From Bacillota bacterium (lineage in GTDB: Bacteria; Bacillota; Clostridia; Acetivibrionales; JAKOSZ01): a stretch of 10,640 nt of DNA. The translations under genes were made by a program, and so were the position numbers. The stretch covers positions 1 through 10,640 of the forward strand of contig JAKOSZ010000150.1 in assembly GCA_029776555.1 (NCBI GenBank). Reading direction: 5' to 3'. Shown here one piece after another: positions 8,467 through 10,640 of this stretch. The notes beneath the pieces were generated by a model that did no database searches, was not told where the DNA came from, and saw only the letters and a program-made list of their open reading frames with translations. How positions within the stretch are numbered: position 1 is the stretch's first letter; the number at the start of each line of letters is the position of its first letter.

Positions 8467-8544
8467 AGCACATAACCACGAACCAAAGGAACCGTCCCCG
8501 TGGTTAGCACATAACCACGAACCAAAGGGACCGTCCCTGTGGTT
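8467..8544 (-). repeat. REP-like 39-base tandem repeat, 2 copies
   Basis: Two directly adjacent 39-base units occupy 8467-8505 and 8506-8544 and differ at two positions. On the minus strand each reads AACCAC(A/G)GGGACGGT(C/T)CC, then TTTGGTTCGTGGTTATGTGCT in two pieces. The unit has inverted arms: AACCACG pairs with CGTGGTT in the lower copy. The shared core GGGACGGT is on the minus strand, so these units face the 21-base units at 8406-8466. Together they form a head-on composite resembling a BIME (two REP orientations in one cluster). There are no unique spacers, so this is not a CRISPR array. Confidence 0.85.
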
Positions 8545-8607
8545 TTCCAACCCCTGTCGCCCCATTGACAAACGCCTGCTTTAAATCCAACAACAACTAT
8601 GAAATAT

Positions 8608-8636
8608 ATTCTATAGTAAAACAGTTAATCCGTAAA
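8608..8636 (-). promoter_or_regulatory. Candidate sigma-A promoter for asnA-asnS
   Basis: On the minus strand TTTACG (8631-8636) and TAGAAT (8608-8613) are 17 bases apart and match the -35 and -10 consensus at 4 and 5 of 6 positions. The segment lies in the only AT-rich stretch upstream of asnA. Transcription starting near 8600 would give a leader of about 225 bases that carries the whole repeat array. This is a prediction from base pattern only. Confidence 0.35.
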
Positions 8637-8643
8637 CAGCTAT

Positions 8644-8661
8644 TTGAGTGCTTTCACTCAA
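8644..8661. promoter_or_regulatory. 18-base perfect dyad, possible operator or hairpin
   Basis: TTGAGTG-CTTT-CACTCAA is a perfect 7-base inverted repeat around a 4-base centre. It sits directly upstream of the candidate asnA -35 element and about 60 bases past the sirtuin stop. No T-run follows on either strand, so a rho-independent terminator is unlikely. Its placement, centred about 50 bases upstream of the predicted transcription start, fits a regulator binding site. The regulator is unknown. Part of the right arm (GCTTTC) recurs just downstream at 8663-8668. Confidence 0.4.
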
Positions 8662-8723
8662 GGCTTTCGAGTCCCCTGCTTTGCCTTAAGGAGACTAAAC
8701 AACGGTTTGTATTTGAGCTGCCC

Positions 8724-9476
8724 CTATACCTTTCCGCTGTCTATCATCCGCAATATTTCTCCCAGGGTCTCGCCGGCCTTTTCCCTTAAGACAACCGCCG
8801 CTCTCCCGTCGTAGGAAGTCTTGCTCCTGTTTATCAATACCAGCTTGCGGCCCCGGTAGTAGTTTACAAGGCCTGCGGCGGGATATACCGTAAGGCTTGT
8901 GCCCATTACCAGGAGCACATCGGCCCTCGTTAAAAGGCCCACGGACCTGTCCAGGACTTCTTCGTCCAGCGCCTCCTCGTACAGCACCACGTCCGGCTTG
9001 ACAATACCGCCGCACTTGTCGCAGCGGGGGACAGTTTCGGCGCTGTTTATGATATAGTCAAGGCCGAAAAACTTGCGGCATTTCATGCAGTAGTTCCTGT
9101 ATACGGACCCATGGAGCTCCAGCACATTCCGGCAGCCTCCCTCCTGGTGAAGGCCGTCTATGTTCTGGGTAATTACCCCCTTTAGCTTACCCCGTTTCTC
9201 AAGCTCTCCAAGGACAAGGTGGCACTGGTTAGGTATAACGCCCTTGACTACCAGGTACTTCCTGTAAAAGTCGTAAAACAAATCCGTATGCCTGATGAAG
9301 AAACTGCGGCTCAGCATGACTTCGGGAGGGTAGTCATATCCGGCATCCATGTTGTACAAACCGTTGGCCGACCTGAAGTCGGGAATGCCGCTTTCGGTGG
9401 AAACCCCCGCCCCGGTAAAGGCCACTATGTTGGAAGAGTCTTTAATAAAAGACGCTGCAAGGCGCTTTGCCTCCAC
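8724..9476 (-). CDS. Sir2-family NAD-dependent protein deacylase (sirtuin)
   Basis: Sirtuins remove acyl groups from lysine side chains using NAD+ and yield nicotinamide and O-acyl-ADP-ribose. Residues are numbered from the GTG at 9476 (250 residues, normal for bacterial sirtuins). The NAD-binding motif is FTGAGVSTESGIPDFRS (20-36). The TQNIDGLH motif lies at 103-110, and the catalytic His is His122 in ELHGS. Four zinc-ligand cysteines are present: Cys130 and Cys133, Cys152 and Cys155. MGTSLTVYPA (191-200) and LVLIN (212-216) complete the Rossmann fold. The Tyr/Arg pair expected in SIRT5-type desuccinylases is not evident, so a Sir2Tm-like deacetylase is more likely (inference). Start choice: AAGGAG at 9486-9491 lies 9 bases before this GTG. 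The in-frame ATG at 9485 directly abuts the site and is too close, and a TTG at 9548 has no ribosome site. The substrate is unknown; no acyl-CoA synthetase or acetyltransferase lies nearby. Confidence 0.92.
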   Translation of the reverse strand: MEAKRLAASFIKDSSNIVAFTGAGVSTESGIPDFRSANGLYNMDAGYDYPPEVMLSRSFFIRHTDLFYDFYRKYLVVKGVIPNQCHLVLGELEKRGKLKGVITQNIDGLHQEGGCRNVLELHGSVYRNYCMKCRKFFGLDYIINSAETVPRCDKCGGIVKPDVVLYEEALDEEVLDRSVGLLTRADVLLVMGTSLTVYPAAGLVNYYRGRKLVLINRSKTSYDGRAAVVLREKAGETLGEILRMIDSGKV

Positions 9477-9485
9477 ACCGCTCAT

Positions 9486-9491
9486 CTCCTT
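9486..9491 (-). promoter_or_regulatory. Shine-Dalgarno site for the sirtuin gene
   Basis: AAGGAG on the minus strand is spaced 9 bases from the GTG at 9476 and 0 bases from the ATG at 9485. Normal spacing favours the GTG. The ATG remains a possible start and would add only three residues. Confidence 0.6.
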
Positions 9492-9519
9492 GCCACGGAT
9501 ATTTAAAGTATCTACAAAT

Positions 9520-9548
9520 AATTTATACCTATCCCGGCGAAAATGCAA
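9520..9548 (-). promoter_or_regulatory. Weak candidate promoter for the sirtuin gene
   Basis: On the minus strand TTGCAT (9543-9548) is followed after 17 bases by TAAATT (9520-9525). A better -10 match, TATAAA at 9522-9527, is spaced only 15 bases. This AT-rich patch lies about 45 bases before the sirtuin start. A promoter here would exclude the TTG at 9548 as a start codon. The -35 match is poor. Confidence 0.3.
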
Positions 9549-9575
9549 TTTTTAAAAGCCCGGGAGCGCCTCTCC

Positions 9576-9610
9576 CCCTGTGGTTTTAAACCACGGCGCC
9601 GGTTCTCCTG
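9576..9610 (+). repeat. Degenerate copy of the REP-like repeat
   Basis: The segment AAACCACGGCGCCGG followed by TTCTCCTG (9588-9610) matches the 21-base repeat and its flank at 8441-8463 at 20 of 23 positions, in the same orientation. The preceding CCCTGTGGTTTT (9576-9587) is identical to the outer edge of the 39-base repeat at 8535-8546. The two parts form a 15-base dyad, GTGGTTT-T-AAACCAC. This shows the repeat family is dispersed and not confined to the asnA leader. Confidence 0.7.
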
Positions 9611-9804
9611 CCGGAATCCTGATGGACGATTTTCTTTCTGAAAAAAGTTTTCCCTGTTCCCCCGTGGAACTTATCCTCCTGAGCCAATGTGTCAGTCAGC
9701 ACCTGGCGATTAATACCCCGGGATGGCTCTCCTCCTGCAGCACCCTCCCGGACCGCGTTTCCTTTCAATTTTTAACCCGGTAACAGCTCCTGCCCTGCGA
9801 TCCC

Positions 9805-9824
9805 GGTGGACAGTTCTCCACCTG
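9805..9824 (+). repeat. Second degenerate REP-like copy
   Basis: GGACAGTTCTCC (9808-9819) matches the repeat core GGACGGTTCTCC at 11 of 12 positions. It is bracketed by inverted arms GGTGGA (9805-9810) and TCCACC (9817-9822). The arms differ in sequence from those of the asnA-leader units but keep the hairpin form, as expected for a diverged palindromic repeat. Confidence 0.5.
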
Positions 9825-10030
9825 TTAAAAACCTTTTTCCCTGTCCCGCCCTGTGAATATCTCCCCGGCAGCCTGCCGTTCTTTCCGGCTTTCCCTTTGT
9901 TATTCCTTTTTGGCCCTTTCCCGGTATTCTCCTTTTGCCTTTCAACCTCTTATCCTGGCTAAAAAAACCTGCTCCGATTCCAGGCTCTGCTTTTCCCTGT
10001 CAAAATCCTTTAATTTTTGCGCCACGGAAA

Positions 10031-10059
10031 TGGAAAATCCCAAACAAAAGGTTTATTAT
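10031..10059 (+). promoter_or_regulatory. Candidate promoter for the oxidoreductase gene
   Basis: TGGAAA (10031-10036) and TATTAT (10054-10059) are 17 bases apart and match the -35 and -10 consensus at 4 and 5 of 6 positions. The patch is AT-rich against a GC-rich surround and lies about 108 bases before the ATG at 10167. Prediction only. Confidence 0.4.
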
Positions 10060-10096
10060 AAAAGAAACAGGGTTTTCGTTTTCCGCAGGGACGCGC

Positions 10097-10131
10097 CCCG
10101 GACCTCCGGGACGCCGGAGATTGCCGCCGGC
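10097..10131 (+). other. Two GC-rich hairpins in the oxidoreductase leader
   Basis: CCCGGA-CC-TCCGGG (10097-10110) and GCCGG-9 bases-CCGGC (10113-10131) are adjacent inverted repeats between the candidate promoter and the start codon. No T-run follows, so they are not a classical terminator. They could affect translation or mRNA stability, or be incidental in GC-rich DNA. No known riboswitch class is recognised. Confidence 0.35.
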
Positions 10132-10166
10132 GCTGCCGCAGCAAATTCACTTTGGGAGGTTTTAGC

Positions 10167-10640
10167 ATGGGTAAAATCAGAATGGGTGTAATAGGGCTCG
10201 GGGGAATATCCCACGTTCACATCAACGGAATAAAGCAGAGCCCTGACGCTGAGCTCACGGCAGTCTGCGATATTGAGGAAGATGTGCTCCGCGCCAGGGG
10301 GGACATGTACGGCATACCCCATACCCACCGGTTCACGGATTACAGGGAACTCCTGGCCTGTCCGGACGTAGACGCCGTGTCAATCTGCACCAGCAACGAC
10401 GCCCACTATGAGGTAGCAATGGAAGCCGTCAGACGCAGGAAGCCCTTTGCCCTGGAAAAGCCGGTCACCATGAACTACCGGGAAGCAAAGGAGCTTAAGG
10501 AAAAGGCCCTGGAAGCCGGAGTGCCAAACATGGTCTGCTTTTCTTACCGCTTTATACCGGCGGCCAGGTATGCCCGGGAAATTGTGAGAAGCGGCAAGCT
10601 GGGCCGGATATACCACATTTACGGGCAGTACATACAGAGC
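10167..10640 (+). CDS. Gfo/Idh/MocA-family NAD(P)-dependent oxidoreductase, 3' end outside window
   Basis: Members of this family oxidise or reduce sugars, inositols and related polyols, or act on sugar nucleotides, using NAD(P). The window holds the first 158 residues, in an open frame to the edge. The N-terminal Rossmann fold shows MGVIGLGGISHVH (6-18), with an acidic Asp35 at the end of the second strand (AVCDI) that suggests NAD preference. SICTSNDAHYEVAMEAV follows at 72-88. The family catalytic signature is ALEKPVTMN (95-103), with Lys98 as the expected active-site lysine. The start of the substrate-binding domain, CFSYRFIPAARYAREIVRSG, lies at 124-143. The ATG at 10167 is supported by GGGAGG 7 bases upstream (10154-10159). 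The specific substrate cannot be read from this part. It is transcribed divergently from the sirtuin and probably begins a separate transcription unit running off the right edge. Confidence 0.93.
   Translation, partial: MGKIRMGVIGLGGISHVHINGIKQSPDAELTAVCDIEEDVLRARGDMYGIPHTHRFTDYRELLACPDVDAVSICTSNDAHYEVAMEAVRRRKPFALEKPVTMNYREAKELKEKALEAGVPNMVCFSYRFIPAARYAREIVRSGKLGRIYHIYGQYIQS

Larger units (their letters stand above)
8374..8723. other. Intergenic region between sirtuin gene and asnA
   Basis: This gap of 350 bases has no credible gene. Read on the minus strand from the sirtuin stop, it contains a stretch with possible weak hairpins (for example AGTCTCC with GGGGACT around 8670-8697), the 18-base dyad at 8644-8661, an AT-rich candidate promoter near 8608-8636, the repeat array 8406-8544 and the asnA ribosome site. 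No U-tract terminator follows the sirtuin gene. The AT-rich part (about 8575-8640) differs clearly in composition from the GC-rich genes on both sides. Confidence 0.7.
9549..10166. other. Non-coding, pyrimidine-rich gap between divergent genes
   Basis: No frame here looks like a real protein. The plus strand is strikingly C/T rich, most clearly at about 9840-9960, where purines are under roughly a quarter of bases by eye. It contains degenerate repeat copies at 9576-9610 and 9805-9824. A candidate promoter and GC-rich hairpins occupy its right end ahead of the oxidoreductase gene. The purine-rich minus strand has charged, stop-interrupted frames (around 9942-10025) that might be decayed coding sequence, but no family is recognisable. 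Confidence 0.6.

Noticed and set aside
8406..8544. CRISPR array
   Set aside because: The units are directly tandem or overlapping with no unique spacers, and there are two inverted unit types; no cas genes are present.
8374..8723. T-box riboswitch for asnA-asnS
   Set aside because: No AGGGTGGNACCGCG-like T-box core, specifier loop arrangement or terminator/antiterminator pair could be found on the minus strand in this interval.
8565..8789. Small plus-strand frame of 74 codons at the sirtuin-asnA gap
   Set aside because: It has a TTG start without a ribosome site, overlaps the conserved end of the sirtuin gene, and has no family resemblance.
9477..9548. Upstream TTG start for the sirtuin gene
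   Set aside because: No ribosome site precedes it, the segment is AT-rich and promoter-like, and bacterial sirtuins normally begin about 17-20 residues before the GAG motif, as the GTG or ATG at 9476/9485 gives.
9853..10191. Plus-strand frame of 112 codons before the oxidoreductase
   Set aside because: It lies in the low-complexity pyrimidine-rich tract, overlaps the well-supported start of the oxidoreductase gene, and has no recognisable domain.

Overview
The window looks like chromosomal DNA from a moderately GC-rich member of the Firmicutes, most likely an anaerobic Clostridia-type lineage (for example a Peptococcaceae- or Thermoanaerobacterales-like organism). This is inferred from three things: an addB-addA recombination nuclease of the Firmicutes type in addB-then-addA order, strong purine-rich Shine-Dalgarno sites, and frequent GTG starts with ATA and AGG codons. 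No species can be named from the sequence alone.

Layout: most of the window is read on the minus strand, from high to low coordinates. A sirtuin gene (8724-9476) is followed by a 350-base gap. Four closely packed genes come next: asnA (7357-8373), asnS (5950-7341), addB (2345-5860) and addA (1-2339, C-terminus cut by the window edge). At the right edge a Gfo/Idh/MocA-family oxidoreductase starts on the plus strand (10167-10640, cut by the window edge), divergent from the sirtuin across an approximately 690-base non-coding region.

Functional groups: asnA makes asparagine from aspartate and ammonia, and asnS charges tRNA-Asn with it, so the two genes form a compact asparagine supply-and-use unit 15 bases apart. 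AddB and AddA form the heterodimeric helicase-nuclease that processes double-strand breaks (the counterpart of RecBCD). They start 89 bases after asnS with no convincing terminator between, so cotranscription is possible but unproven. The sirtuin is an NAD-dependent protein deacylase with no obvious functional link to its neighbours.

The most unusual part is the asnA leader. It holds a compact array of REP-like repeats: about 2.5 copies of a 21-base unit on one strand, head-on to two copies of a 39-base unit, all sharing the core GGGGACGGTTC. This array is open in the asnA frame and creates a false 66-residue N-terminal extension; a strong ribosome binding site places the true start after it. 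At least two degenerate copies of the same core lie in the pyrimidine-rich gap between the sirtuin and the oxidoreductase. An 18-base perfect dyad sits just upstream of a candidate asnA promoter. No CRISPR array, tRNA, rRNA, transposase or phage gene was seen, and nothing here clearly amounts to a new multi-gene system.
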